Notes: generated from the letters alone by a model not told the origin. DNA of 64,000 nucleotides from Austropuccinia psidii (GCA_023105745.1 JALGQZ010000009.1:9336937-9400936), one strand, 5' to 3'. Positions 1-13,138 are shown, counted from the stretch's first letter. Program-made: numbers and translations.

Positions 1-1040
1 CTTGGCAGAAGAAATTCAAAAAAATCAACACCTTTATGAGGCCATGAAGACTTTAATTCCCTCATTATCCTCTTATTTGGACAGAATTGAGTGGTATGAA
101 TATGTTGGCCAGGCTCCAAAGAGCAAGTCAATGTCCATGCCTGACATGGGGGATCCAACTGCAAATAAGTAACAAAGACCTTTTTTCTTTTGTTCCATAG
201 CCCAATCTTTCTCTTTTTCCCTTATTTCTGTCCTCCAAATGATAATCCACACATTTTCATCTTCTTCTTGGATAGCTGTTCTCATTTTGTTCCATTGGAT
301 ATCATCATTTCCAAATTTTATCCAGTCTCCCATTACTTTTAATTGGGAATTTCATGCCCAACCACAAGCCCTGGGGTGGGCTCATGAATTTAAGAAACAT
401 AGGATTTTATTTTTAGCCACTCTTCCTCCCCCTGCCCCCCTCAGAAAAAACCAACTATTTCTGGAGGTCGTTTCAGATTGATTGATTTTTGTATAGACAA
501 TTTATGCAAATTATCCCCCTCCTCAGTCCTATTCATTGCTTAAATCCCACCTCAGTCACGTTTTTTATTGAATATTTGGCACTTTTGTACTTGAAAATAG
601 TCATATTAAAAACATGAAAAAAAATATTTTAAAGAAAAACACTTTTTGTGCCTTCACTTGTTGTCCCACCAAAAGAATTCCCCAAAATTATGATCTTCTA
701 GTTCTGTATTTCTCAGATTGAACCCTTCATTTTTCAAAAAAGAAAAGAATTAAAGTCATAAGTGGGAAGATTTTGGATAAATTTTTCAAAAAAATATGCC
801 ATTTTGTCCAATGGGCAAAAATTGCGAAATTTGGCAAAAAAAAAATTCAAAAAATTTGGTAATATTGACATCCCATGTTGGAAAAAATATGGCAAAAAAA
901 TTAAAGAAACCTCAAAACTGAGCGTGAGGAATTTTTTAAAAAAAAAGGTCACTTATGTGTTTTGGCCATAAATTGGTAAAAACACATAAGCTTATGGTAA
1001 AAACACATAAGGGCTGACATGTATTTACAAACACCCTAAA
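1..1040. other. unassigned AT-rich DNA, no supported gene
   Basis: I see no gene I can defend here. A minus-strand frame at 73-333 opens with ATG and reads 86 residues rich in Trp, Glu and Lys, which is more protein-like than most chance frames. It has no motif I recognise and ends near a possible protein terminus, so it may be the last exon of an unknown host or transposon gene. From about 600 onward the sequence is A/T homopolymer-rich and contains only short chance frames on both strands. Confidence 0.4.
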
Positions 1041-1049
1041 TTATATTCA

Positions 1050-2055
1050 ACATTTAAACAGGTAAGGTTGTATTAAATATAAAATATTTACATTGAAAGT
1101 AGTTCTTGAGTATTTTATTCTCTATAAATTCCAAATTAAAGAATTGAAATTATAGAATCCATATTATTTTTGGAATCACCAATAATACATTTTATCCTAT
1201 AAAATTATTGTCTTAAATATATTTTAAAATCCACAAATTCCTCTAAAAACTCTTAAATCTTACTTTATCATAAAAATGATGTTTTTATCTCTCAAAATAT
1301 AGATTTTTGGTGTGTTTTTAATTTTGAAATATTCTTCAATACTTTATCTTTTGTTGTTTGACTTATTCAAATAAATAAAAATTATAAGCAAGATTTCTCC
1401 CAATTATATGTTTTTTTATATAGTATTAGTTTTTTAAATAGAATTTTTCTATAAAACTTATCTCTGAAATGTTTGTTTGATATTTCTATTATTTATCAGT
1501 GGGTAAATAGGGAGTGTCAAACCCAAGAAATCACACATTCCAAAATCAGTGATTTTGTCTCTCAAAAACCACCTTTTTTTTAGCTCAGTCCCCTAGGTAT
1601 TTTTCAAGATACCAAATTTATTACTATACTTATTCAAACCTGAAGTAAATTATTGGATATTGAAATGTACATTCTAAACCTAACTACTGCCCTTCCCCAA
1701 AAGAAAGTTTTAACCCAGCCCCTGGTGCAACCAATCTAATTACATTATTCATAAGTGGCTCGATATTAAGATTTTCCACATATAGTTTTTTCATTAAGAG
1801 CCATTATATTTCGTATGATTATTACTTTCAGTGACTATAATAATAGTAGAGCAATTATTATTTCTCCCACTTATTCAAAAAATTTTATTATGACCTTATT
1901 TAATAATAATCAAATTCTTTTTTTATATATTATTTTCAATAATTATATTCATTTGTGGCTATGATGTCTAATCGTATTATATTTTCTACTGAGGCAAGGA
2001 GTATTCCTCTTGATATTTGTTACTATTACCAATATTTTCATAGACAAACCTTACA
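1050..2055 (+). repeat. degenerate 5'-truncated solo LTR, E2 family
   Basis: The stretch matches the 3' part of the E2-type LTR in plus orientation. It has the AAACAGGTAAG motif near 1,058, the AT-rich middle, and the terminal segment ending TTTTCATAGACAAACCTTACA at 2,055. It is the same family as the better preserved solo LTR at 35,122-37,299. The first ~1.4 kb of the LTR is missing, and about 240 bp near 1,500-1,740 has no counterpart in the other copies, so it may be a later insertion. No internal element sequence adjoins it. Confidence 0.75.
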
Positions 2056-2600
2056 AGTACATCTGCGCTGTGCACTGCACTGTAGTTAATAGTCACCGCA
2101 ATGAATGAATTTTGCCTATTTTGGTATTTGTTTATACAGTTTTCACCACTTTCTCCCCACCCGACCGCTCTTTTCCCCTCTGAGATAGATTAAGTTTTAA
2201 AAAATAGCAAAAAAAACCAGCGCTCTGTCGGGGAAGGAAGCAGGATGGCCTGGAGTCCAGGGAAGTCCCATGGGGTGTAGCCTTAGTTAATTGTCCTTGT
2301 GTTACACAAAAAATACACCTTCAATTTAGTAGGCTCATATCAAATGCAGGAAGACGCTGCTTTGTTCTATACATATTGCTAAATAGGCCAATTAATGTGG
2401 ACAAAGGTTTTTATTCTTGGAGATTCTGACTTGCACATGAGGAGTTACATGAAAAAATCCTTGGTATTAGATGTTTTGGGACAAATATGTGAATTATAAA
2501 ACTATTAAAAAAATTTAGTTGAAATATAAAAATGCAATATATTTTCCCAGAAATGGTAATAAATATTGAGAAATTGACAATTTTATATTGAGACTGGTTG
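2056..2600. other. intergenic DNA, nothing recognised
   Basis: No gene-like frame. There is a short GC-richer patch at about 2,210-2,280 followed by ordinary AT-rich sequence leading into the dispersed repeat. Confidence 0.4.
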
Positions 2601-3022
2601 ACTGAAATCTCTCATGTGTTTGTGTTGAATCACATGTGGATGTTGTGTTAGTATTAGAAGCCTTGGGGTGGTGCACTTGTGGGAAGTTTGGGGTTAGCAA
2701 TCTCAATGGAAGAAACAGGGTAAAGAATATTGATGCATGTCACAGGATTTGGTGTAATTCTTGACTGTGACATCTGCTCAGTGTTTGCGAGAGATGAAGT
2801 CAATATCCCGCAATGGACATATTTTTTGGCCTTCATGTGTGTGTGTTCCACACAGCTCACCCAAAGAATTTTGCAGCTGGCTCCACCTGTTTTATATGCA
2901 GCATGTCAATCTCCCTTGTGCCTAGTTGATTCATAGTTAAACAAAATTATGACTGCGCATTATTTGGCCTTTTTGTGTGTGTCAAAAATATGCCCATAAA
3001 GCATTGTGTGTCTGGCTCCACC
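2600..3022 (+). repeat. dispersed repeat family R1, left fragment interrupted by E1
   Basis: This stretch shares several blocks with 14,943-15,480 and 60,730-61,215. They include a CATGTCACAGGATTYGGTGTAA block, a TTGGCCTT...GTGTGTGT block and a TGGCTCCACC...ATGCAG block. The last block is cut exactly where E1 begins (GGCTCCACC at 3,022) and resumes after E1 (TTTCACATGCAG from about 14,950). I see no coding capacity and do not know the repeat class. Confidence 0.65.
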
Positions 3023-4819
3023 TGTTAGGTGTGAATATGAAACTGTGATTAAAAATCAAGTACTTTTCCTGTCCTCAAAATGTGTATAAGGTAAAATTGG
3101 ATTAGAAATAGTAAGAGATCTTATTTTTAGTAGAGAACACGCCAGACTTACTGTTTTCAACTTTACAAGTATAGAACAATAATATTATAAAGATTTATTG
3201 TTTTACCAACAATAAACATTTATCCAAAAATACTCTACAAGAGATATTTAAGGCTACAAAAGAAATTTCTTCAAGAGCAATTTCAATTAGAATTAATTGA
3301 GAAAAGAAATGCAAGAAATTCATTAAATAAGAACATGTTTAAGAAGATATCTAAAGAGAAAACACACCCTAAAGAGACCGGAGTGAATTTGGAAACAAAG
3401 TGACAAAGTTAACAGTGATGAAAGCTGCTTTAATTCAATTTTCTGGTGGTTCAAGGGGTAAAAATGATTATAAGAGTCAAAACCAATGATTTTGCACATG
3501 GTTAAAGGTTTTAAAATGATTTTAAAAGGGTGGTTGTAATCTTTTATTTATTGGTTTAACATTGTTTAAACTAATTATCCAAGGAAAAGATTCTAACATG
3601 AAGAGAAAATTGGGGCAAAGAAGAAATTCTTTTATAACCCTCAATTTTCTTACTCCAAAAGTAGAATTTACTCTTGTCAGTCTTGGAAAACACTCTGAAA
3701 AAAGACAATCCAATTATGGCATCATTGAACCATGGTTTAGACCAAAAAAGGCTGGTTTTAGCCATTTTAGACCCTTAAATCAGCCATTGATCTAGTAATA
3801 CCTGGTCTAGAGCCCTCACAGAATGTCATAATGTGTGTAAGAGTCGTAGAAACCAGTTGAAACTGTTTTGACTATGATTGGTTTAACTTAAGGGTAGTTT
3901 TACCCTCTTGGCAACAGTTAAAACTGCCCTGGTTGGTATCAAAACCTCCTCATCAATTGAGTCACAGACCCTGTGACTCAATTCCAGGCAACACATGATG
4001 AACCTTTGCGTGGATTTTGACATCCCACGCCTGTCAGCAAGGATTTTGGGGGTCTGGCTTCCCCTTGGAGCTAGAGTACCTTTTTCCCCCAGAATCAATC
4101 TTTCCAATTTATTTTTTCTTTTAATTCCTCATCATGTAATACACTTGTAATTTACACATATAATTCAATTGAATTTTACATTACACAACTGTAATCATTT
4201 ACACCTCATATGTAAATTACAGTTCACTTATGTAATACAAATGCACATTTTGACATTTCAATTGAAAATACTTCAGTCCCTCATAGCTTCTAAACTACAC
4301 ACAACACCTCCATTTTAACACAAAAATTGATGGTTAATACCACATGTGGTGTGAATTTACTTAAAGTTTTGAGGAATTTCAACTTTTGTACAGAAAATAC
4401 TAAAAACTTAATTTAAGCTTATTTAGAGTTGAGTTACAGAAATGTTACCCAGTGGGGACCCCACCTTTTTTTTATTTATGAGGAATCCAATGGTGAAATG
4501 ATTTTCTTAAGTTTATTTTTTGGATAAAAATTTATAATATATTTTATGTAACTTCTTACCAAAAATATTTTAATTTTCTTAATTTTATCAACAATTCATT
4601 TCATCTAATTTTTTCAAGTAAAAATGCAATTTCACAATTTTAAAATTTAATGTAATTTTTAACTCAAATTATAATTAAATTTTTATTTTTGTATAGAAAT
4701 TTATATTTATATCTTGATTTTTATTTTGATAATATAAATAAATTTATTTTATTTATATTTCTATTATATTTTGTTATTTGTGGTCTTTTGGGTATATGAG
4801 AATACCTCTAAGGCTCACA
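3023..4819 (-). repeat. E1 3' LTR
   Basis: The LTR is 1,797 bp and pairs with 13,139-14,942. The two copies share long blocks, for example the segment around the palindrome at 3,959-3,979, with scattered substitutions and small indels. The inner end is adjacent to the polypurine tract. Confidence 0.9.
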
Positions 4820-4830
4820 TTCCCTCCGCC
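4820..4830 (-). other. E1 polypurine tract (plus-strand primer)
   Basis: On the minus strand this reads GGCGGAGGGAA directly before the 3' LTR start TGTGAGCC. It corresponds to GGTGGTAGGGAA in E2 and E3. Confidence 0.8.
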
Positions 4831-4842
4831 TAAAAAGCAATA

Positions 4843-7800
4843 TTACATTGTAATATTGTTATTTCTAGTGTGTCTGAATCTTCTGAGAAGTTTAGTAGCT
4901 TCAGGTGTGTCGCTTTCTGATAACCATTCATCTTCACAAGTTGGGTCACTGCACCTAATAAGGTATTCCCTTATGTTATTGGTTCTCATCTTTCTTTCTT
5001 TGAGAACTTTGGTAATCTTCTTAATACCAGATGATTCATTAGGAGGTATAACTTGGGGAGTTTTATTCCTCAAGGGAAATTTTTCAGCATCACTATATTT
5101 ATATGGCTTTATCAAGCTCACTGGAAATGTAGGATGTGTATTGCTAAGCTCTTCAGACAATTCTACTTCAACAGCATTTTCTCCATGGAGGGCCTTAATA
5201 ACAAAATTTCCTGCAAATTAATCTTTCAGATTTTTACATCCTTTGATGTTATTGAAGTTAGTGGTGGATACAAGTACTAAATCTCTCACTTTGAGATCTG
5301 GAGTGGCATGTGACTTGTCCCATTTGTCCTTAGCATATGCAGAAGAGCCTTCCATGCATCTTACTGCATGCTTTTTCTAGCATTCCTTTGAAGCTGGCAG
5401 ATGTTGGATGTATTTTAATCAATTCTTTCCTCAAGGAATCTTGAGGTAATTTGGGATTCCATCCTTTTTCTAGAATAGCAGGAGTTTGATTGATACTGGC
5501 ATGAATGGATGTCCTATATTCCAATTCCATTTCTGGTAAGAGAGTGCACCAATTATGGATCAATCCATCACAATATTTGAATTCAAGGCCATATGCACAA
5601 ACTCTTCTTACCATATCTTACAAGGTTTAGATGATCCTTTCAGCTAGACCATCAGTTTGTGGCTGGTAGGCTGTAGAGAAGGATAATACTGTCCCAAATA
5701 GTTGGTGAAGATTTGGCCATAGTGCTCAGGTGAATTGGTGATCTCTGTCACTAATGATGTTTGTTAATATGCCAGTCCATGATACTACTCTATTCTATAT
5801 CAGAAGAGCTGTATCCATGGCTGTATCATCCTTGTGACATGGTAGAAAGATTGGAGTTTTACTAAATCTGTCAAAAATCACTAGGAAAGCATTAGAACTT
5901 CTGTCACCCCCTAGTGGCAGGCCAGTTACCTAATCCATATGGACAATTTCCCAAGGTCTGCTGGGTTCTTGAAGCCGGATCATATTTCCAAATCTTTTGA
6001 CAGTGGATTTATTTGCCTTTTGACCTCTGTCACAGGTTCTGAAATACTCTGCAACATCTTTCTGCCACATTGGCCACCATATTCAGGTTTTTACTTTTTC
6101 TCTTGATCTGTCTTCAGAAATATGTCCTGAGAAAGGGCTTTTATGGAATTCCTTTAGTACAAGAGTGATCAAGGAACTTTCGACAACTGTCATGACACCT
6201 GTATGCTTGGTTCTGTGGTAAATTATACCATCCAGTAAGTGGAATCTTCCTTCATCATATGATTTTCCCCAGATCTCATCTAAGGCATGTAGCAAAGAAT
6301 TGTCTTTACAGTCCTCAGTAAGTAATTGGCTTAAAATGCTACAATTTCTATATTGAGTATAACTGTTTTGTGCCTCCGCAAAGAAGGTGGTGTTCAGGTC
6401 TGTATCACTGATTCCTTCTATGGGGATTTGTGGGGCAGCTTCCTCTGGAACATAAGCAGGATTATCAATATTATTTGGTAATGGCCATCTGCTCACTCCA
6501 TCTGCATTTTTATGAATATTGCCATCTTTATGAACAATGTTCATATTGCCCTTATACTCTTGTATGGCTATTTGCCATCTGATCATATGCCTGTTAGGAG
6601 TCCTCATGTTGAAAAGTAACTTAACAGCGGTACAATCTGTTATTACTTCCAAAAAACATCCTTCCAGAAAGTAATTTAGCTTCTGCAAGGGCCACACAAG
6701 GCATAAGAGCTCCATTTGACTTTCTCCATATCTGGCTTCAGTTGGTTTGATTTTCCTGGATAGGAAGCATATGGGTCCTTCCACAGGTTTATCATTGATA
6801 ATCTGGACTTGATGAAGTGCAGCACCAAGCCCATCTCCTGATGCATCAATATAAAGCTTAAAAGGCAGCTTAAATTCTGGCATCAGTAAGAGTGGAGCAG
6901 TGGTCATGGCTTGTCTCACACATTCAAAGGCTTACGCTGTCAACAGCCATTTCAAACACTGTGTCTTTGTCACATAACTTATAAAGAGATCTTGCTATGA
7001 ATGCAAAATCTTTAATGTGTTGTCTGTAACACCCTGAAAACCCCAAAAAGGACTGAATTTCTTTCTTGTTCTGGCACATGGGTTTCAGCAATACTGCTGC
7101 AACCTTGCTTTTGTCAATTCCAAGGGATAAACCAGATACTACATGTCCCAGTTCTTTAAGCTCTTTAAATTAAAAATGGCATTTCTTCAAAGAACTTTTT
7201 ATATTGACCAATTGGATTTTTGTCAAAACTCTGGATAATCTGTACACATGTTTCCCCCAAGTGTTGGAAGAAACAATAATGTCATCAATGTAAATGATTA
7301 ACCATCCTTCTGAAAGTTCTTCAGGGAAGATTTCATTCATTATTCTTTGGAAGTGTGAAGGTGAATTCTTGATACCAAAAGGCATCCTCAAATATTCATA
7401 TACTCCACAATGAACAATAATTCTCAAGTATTTTCCTGCCCTTGGTGTCACTAAATTTTGATGAAATCCTTTAAGCGCATTCATAGTGGTTATATACACT
7501 GCTTGAGATATCTGGGTCAGGAAAATCTGGATCTTAGGTATTGGGTACCTGTCTGGAACAGTGTAAGTGTTCAGAGCTCTAAATTCCTCAGCCATTCTAG
7601 ATTTTCCATTATGCCATGCCACTATGATTGGTGTAGTTATTTCTACTTCCTAAATATGGCCAACCTTTCTTATTACACCAAGGTATAGAAGTTCTTTAAT
7701 ATGAATTTTCAGAGCTTCCCTTGATTTAGGACTTTCTGGATATGTAGGTTCCCTTAAGAGTGGTGGATAAGGTCTCTCGAAATTAAGGATGAAGTCAGTT

Positions 7801-9517
7801 TCATGATCAATAATTGCCCCTAAAGGTTCTTTGTCTGATGCGAATGCTTCTCTGTGGTCATATAAAAGGGCAGAAAGTTCATTTTCCTGAATATCAGTCA
7901 GATTAAGGATTATTTCAGCTTCATATAACTGTTCAGATTAGAATTTTTTCAAATTTAAGTTGACTGGTGCTACTTTACTTACTGTAATTTGTCTTTTACA
8001 TGGTAGAAAGGCAAAGTCTTGATGCTTATTACCTCCAATAGCAAAGTATCTGTCCTTGTTGTTATGTAAGTCCATTCCATACATGCTCAAATAGTCATTT
8101 CCCACTATAAAATGGGTACTAGAGTAATTTTACATAACAACAAATTCAACAGTGATTCTTAAATTTGCATTAATATGTGGAAATATGACATTGGTCTCAA
8201 ATATTCCCAATGATTTCATTGGCTTACTTTCACTATTGGATTTTATGCCATCAATTGGTAACAATTTGTCTTCTAAATTTGGTACACAATTCTTAAGAAA
8301 ATATTTTCCAAAACAAGAGCAGAAGGCCTCTGGGCAAGTAAAAGCTAAGTGGGCTTGTTTTTCAATTCCCACTTCTGTTATACAGGAGTTACCAGCTGTA
8401 TAACCTTTTGCCCTGTTTGGTTTGGTTTTCACAAGTTGTGCATATTGAATCTTTGACAAATCACATTGACCATTGCTTAATTGTGGCAAGTGGGAATAAA
8501 ATTCCATGATGTCAAAAAGTGGCATTTATAATTTCTATATCTTTTGAATATTCAGAAAATATTGAGGACTTATCATCTGAATTGTCTTCAACTATAGTAT
8601 CATATTTTTCAACATCAGGCTCTTTTTCAATGTCAATTTCATTGATTTTCCACTTTTTGGACATGTATTAGCTAAGTGGGTGGTGCTTTGGAAACTATGG
8701 CACTTTCTGATTATATCTTCAGATTTATACTTAAAATTATAAGAATCTTCTTTGGTATATTTGTCCACAAAATGTTTCCAAGGTGTATTAAACCTTGTTT
8801 TGAGATTCACCCTACTAGACCCAACCCTGGTTCTGGTGGTTACTTCTTTCAATATATTAATAATATCTTATGCTGAAGATTGTTCAGTAGTCCTTCTTTT
8901 GACAGCATGCTCTAAGTCACCTCCACATTGTCTCAGAAACTTTCTGTGGATCATAAATTCTGACATGTCAGGATACAATGCTGTTAATCTGTCTTTTTTT
9001 TGGAAAAACCATGGTAAAGCTTTTTATTTATCAGCATTGAATTTGGAAGATCAAAAGGCTGTTTACACTTTAAACCTCCAAGCATAATTGGCCCATTTGT
9101 TGATAATTTGGGTTTTCCACCAAGTCCAACTTTGTTGTCCATGTGCTTGTCTTAATTTGATATACCATCTGTGGGATGATCTGGTAAACGAGGTGTTAAA
9201 TCTTTCTGTTACCAATCTGTCTGGTAATTCAAAATCTTCTTCAATGATGTCAATACCTCTGATGAATTTCATATGGGTCTATTCTCCTTCACGACTGAAG
9301 TGAGGCCATTCTTTAAGTTTTGGTACTTCTTTCAGGAGTGCTTGGGCCATTGATGGTTCCAAGTTAGGAAAAGAAGTGGAAAATTCATTTTTAACTGTGA
9401 TTTTTCAACCTCCAATATTTGTGGATTTGGAATTCTTGTGCCCTTATTCTGATTCAGAGGTGTAGAAATTCTTGGTAAGGTATTCAGTAACTGTTCAATA
9501 TCATTCATTTTTCTATT
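4843..9517 (-). pseudogene. E1 gag 3' part and pol pseudogene (capsid, PR, RT, RH, IN)
   Basis: The segment is the remains of a Gypsy polyprotein that would have encoded capsid, protease, reverse transcriptase, RNase H and integrase. Recognisable pieces in transcription order are: capsid (9,063-9,272, RWYIKLRQ...WTWWK), the CCHC knuckle region with CHSF...HLANTC (8,592-8,852), protease-like region (8,130-8,525), RT with [12 protein letters not shown] (7,170-7,622), RNase H and integrase zinc region (6,083-6,919), integrase core (about 5,330-6,080, with [17 protein letters not shown]), and the chromodomain-like tail (4,843-5,160). Each piece aligns by eye with E2 and E3. Many stops and frame changes separate them, so no functional product is expected. 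The gag part is cut at 9,517 by a nested solo LTR and resumes at 11,413. Confidence 0.88.
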
Positions 9518-11412
9518 TGTAAGATGTGTCTATGAAACTTGTTGATAATATTACTATTAATCAACAGTACTACGACTGTTCTTATGAAATATAATAATAA
9601 AGTATTATTATAACCACAATTAAATAATTAAAGAATTATTTCTTTCACGTGTTAAACACTACTAGTGATTTTAACAGTGAGCAGTAATTGTCTACTAGAT
9701 TCAATTACAAGAAGAATTTAATAATAAAAACTTCTTTTATTAAAATAATAAAATTATTTTAATATATAATTATCTTTTGCAAGAGTAATTATAATGGTAA
9801 TTCTTGAAGAAAACTATTACTAGAGAAAAACTTCAAGAATTAAGATAAATGACTCACTAATACTCCAAAGAACTTATTGAAAGATATAAGTAGCGAAATT
9901 TGACGTAGAATTGTGGATTTTAGGGATCAAAATGATTTATAACAGTATTACAACAATAACTTCTGATTGATTCAGAAAGAATAAAACACTTAAGAATAGT
10001 TTAACTAATACTTACTTGTTGGTAATAATGATTTAATAAAATGATAAGATGATGATGTGGAAAAAACAGCAAGAGGAGGCCTCTTTTAAGTCAACAACAG
10101 CTCACAGAGGCGTGCCATGGAGCAAAATAAAAAAACCAGTGAGTGAGAAAACAATAAACCCTTTTGGATTATTGATTGCATCATCAGTTGTCACGTAAGA
10201 TTATCATAATTACTTAATTGATGCTTTTACGTGACTACCAACCCCAATATGGTTAAGAATAAAAGGAGTAACATCTGTAAATCTTCTTTTATTCTAAAAT
10301 AATCATGATTTCTCAAATTTATCAATGTTATTGCCAATTTCATCACAGGTTGTAATTACTGTGAATTTTTGAAGATTCAGTGTTTCACGTAGAGTAGTCA
10401 AAAATGGACTGTAAGTAAAACGTTTAATTTTACTAGTAAAACCATAATTCGTTTTGGTTGTACCATAGATAATACAGTTTTCTATTAGTCCTGAAGGTTT
10501 CAGAAAGATTCATTAAGAATTGTATTTTTAATGAATTTTTTAAGTTTTCACCTCATTTCTACGTAGAATTGCAAATAGCAGTGTTTTGCTGGTTGCTATG
10601 AGGTAAATTAATGAATATGGGTCCCAAAAGGGTTTTAAATACTCTTTTAGGGTCTAGTCATGGAAAGTCATCAAGAATTGGCGTGGTTACAGGAGTCTAA
10701 GCAGCTCATTACCTCCTTGGCACGTCAAAATAGCAGGTTATTTGCTATTTTCTTATGATTTACAGTAGGTGTAACTTGGTAACCAAGCTCCCAAAGAGTT
10801 TTAGTTTACCAATTGGGCCAAGATGAGCCATGGATCCATGCGCTGGAGCTATCCACGCCTCTGAGGCCTCAGAAGTTGGGAACCCTGGCTCTCTTTGATG
10901 TCTTTTGTCCCCCTTGCCTATTTTTCATGTCAATATAGAAAATTAAGCTTCAAGTCAGATATCCACTATGGGTGTACCAAACATCCATGTAAGAAGACCA
11001 TGATATTAAGTGCTCAAAACATGCATAACACTATTCTTAGTGTATATGTAACATGGGATTCCTCACATTCCCATTATTTTGGCGTGAAATTAAGAAAAAC
11101 AAAAATTTTCACGGATCTTTTATGTGGTATTGATGATGTGGTATTGGAGTATTTTCCATTTTACCACCTCCAAGAGTTAATTTGAGCTTATTCACTCTAT
11201 GGAGCTACCCTAGGTGAATTTTTGTGTAGAATCCAAATCCGGCCTTAAATCCATGGATTTACTTACTCAATAACAAGTTATTCAGCGTTTCTGAAATCAA
11301 AAATAATTAAATTTGAATATATGCATGACTTATGAGTTATGCATTATTCAGAATTTATTTTTAAGATAATTGTGGCCTATTTGGGTATGTAAAATATACC
11401 TCAAGGCTCACA
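9518..11412 (-). repeat. solo LTR nested in E1 gag
   Basis: The 1,895-bp unit starts with TGTAAGATGTGTCTATGAAAC, the complement of an LTR 3' end, and ends ...AAGGCTCACA. It is related to the E2 LTR but clearly diverged. It is flanked by CTATT (9,513-9,517) and CTGTT (11,413-11,417), a likely 5-bp target duplication with one change. No internal element sequence is present, so it is a solo LTR left by LTR-LTR recombination. On its own strand it contains CAAG|GTAAGTATT, a consensus-quality 5' splice site (complement near 10,009-10,018). Confidence 0.87.
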
Positions 11413-12658
11413 CTGTTGCTACACCTTTGGGAGTTTCTGAATTCATGATGGAAGGCTTTTATTAAATTTATTGCTTCAATTCTATGCATGTCTTTTTTAT
11501 GTGTCAGCTCTTGCCAAAACTCTGTTTTTCTTGTATCATCAGCAGTGACTTGATTCAGTTTCATTTTTAATTTTGATACTTCTTCTTGTGAAGCATCAAA
11601 ACACTTTTTCAAGGCAATTGTATATGTATTTGCTTCAGCAAATGAATTTTAAATGTCATCAAGGACTCTCTTGTTATCTGTCTTGATAATATTTATGCCT
11701 TGTTTAATGTTTTTTCAATTATTTCATAAATATTGAATTTAGCATATTTTTCTGTTAATTCTTTAATAATGGCATATTGTTCATTTGTCTTATTGCCAAA
11801 GAAATTTGCATTATTAGAATTTTTAATTTTTCTTAAAACTTTCTCAAAAAACATAACTGTTTCATTTATTTGACTCAGACCTAAGCTGTTTGTTTTAAGA
11901 GTGTTACAAATGGATGAATGTTTATGAGAAACTTGAGTTTTTCCATCATTTATAGCTTCATACAACTCTGGGATAGAAACAAAGATATCAGAAATCATTT
12001 CTGATATTTTAATCTGGCTTCCTCTTTTTTCTGTAATTCCATCATTGTTTTGGCCATCTGAAATACATTTTCCATGGCATCCTGCTGTATCTTTGGGATT
12101 CTGTAGCCCTGGCTGTAAGGCATTGTGGCTGGTGTATTTACTTTGCCCTTGTTCTGAGCTTGTGGCTGCTTTTTCACATTTGAATCGCTGCTGTTTGCCA
12201 CTGGAGCTGTTTTTGGCACTTGCTTGGGTGGTGGAGGATTGTTTTTCCTCCATTGTGCTGTTAAAAGCATCCTGTTCTTCTTTTTCATCAATGGATGCCA
12301 TCCATTGAGTAACTTGCAAGTGTTGGGATGGCCCAGGAATTTTCTCACAGTAAGGTAACAATTCATGCAGTTTTTCCACAGATCTGCAAGGATCTGGTAC
12401 TCTTTGTGCTTCAGTGCATTGTTGTAAGCCTTCTGGCTGGCTTTGTAAATGTCCACTGACGCTTCTTGTGGCGGTTTCAGCTCTTTTTGAAGGTAAAACA
12501 GTATCATCAGCTTCAGAATGACATAATTTATTGAGTTGGAAGTCATCAACTGACCCTTGTCCTTCTGTAACTGATTGGCTTCTGCCAAAATCACGTCTAT
12601 GACCTTTTTGGGACCTGCTTGAGGGGTTATAACTGGCTCCTGATCTGGTTGAAGGCAT
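11413..12658 (-). CDS. E1 gag, frame B (gag-pol frame, N-terminal part)
   Basis: The frame opens with ATG at 12,658 (MPSTRSGASY) and stays open for 321 codons to a stop at 11,693. Coding in another frame then continues towards the nested LTR (11,361-11,612). The start resembles MTPTRSGSNY of E2 and MTTRRGSQY of E3. The C-terminal half (from about 12,000 down) is Lys/Glu/Ile-rich and probably coiled coil, leading into the capsid that now lies beyond the nested LTR. For about 200 codons this frame overlaps a second open frame (11,995-12,644). The overlap is not expected by chance in AT-rich DNA. Confidence 0.7.
11995..12644 (-). CDS. E1 overlapping ORF (frame A), exon 3 of proposed spliced gene
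   Basis: The frame is open from a YAG splice-acceptor-like site (CAACCAG, last base 12,645) to a stop at 11,995, about 215 codons. It is in the frame one base upstream (+1 equivalent) of frame B. The product is conserved with E2 and E3: an (I/V)(D/E)IY motif, W..L..L....MN..L.V(K/R)KF(L/M), an NGW.PL motif, a Pro/Lys/Ala-rich linker, then YRIP(K/R)IQ.DAM(D/E)NVF.MA(K/R)T and a Lys/Glu-rich end. Because conservation between elements follows this frame in the overlap, I think it is a real element-encoded protein. Its function is unknown; it could be a gag N-terminal domain or an accessory protein. Confidence 0.6.
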
Positions 12659-12695
12659 ATTTTATGATTAAAAAAGCTTAAAATAGTAATTTTAC

Positions 12696-12907
12696 TTCAA
12701 AAAACTGACTATTTTCCAAATTCTTCGGCTTCTGAAGGGTATTACTTATATCCAAGCTAATTAATTCAGAAGAAATTGGTTCTGGTTGATTATTATGAGT
12801 TATAATAACTTTACTATTATGGTCAGAATTCACAGTACTTGCAGGAATAATGCTTGTTACTGTTAAGTCTGTTTCAATATTTTCTTGTCTTACCACATTG
12901 TCAGACA
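12696..12907 (-). CDS. E1 leader exon (exon 2) upstream of gag
   Basis: The stretch follows an ATTTTAG|TG acceptor-like site and is open for 70 codons (Ser/Asn/Thr/Ile-rich). It ends at a GAA|GTAAAA donor-like site. The proposed 51-nt intron is 12,645-12,695. In E2 and E3 the same junction is in phase 1, while here it is one base short, so this copy would be frameshifted after splicing. Confidence as a coding exon rests on the parallel structure in three elements. Confidence 0.45.
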
Positions 12908-13120
12908 CTAAAATTAATGAAAAAGCAAATTAATTAAGTAAAAAGGATTTTTTCAAGAGAGAAATGAAAAATAAAACCTCACTTATAATATGAAGAAAAA
13001 TTGTTTTTATGGATTTTTTTGAATTATAAGTATTTTTTATATGTCTTGAAGTTTTCCAATATAAGAAAAAAGATTTAAAAAGAGTAAAAAATGATGTCAC
13101 AGGTAGAATATCACGGCTGG

Positions 13121-13138
13121 GCCCCCAAATGTAAGGTG
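13121..13138 (-). other. E1 primer binding site
   Basis: Read on the minus strand, the sequence two bases inside the 5' LTR is TGGGGGCCCAGCCGTG. It matches E3 (TGGGGGCCTGGCCGTGAT) and E2 with few changes. Its complement ends in CCA and has the geometry of a tRNA 3' end. Confidence 0.7.
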
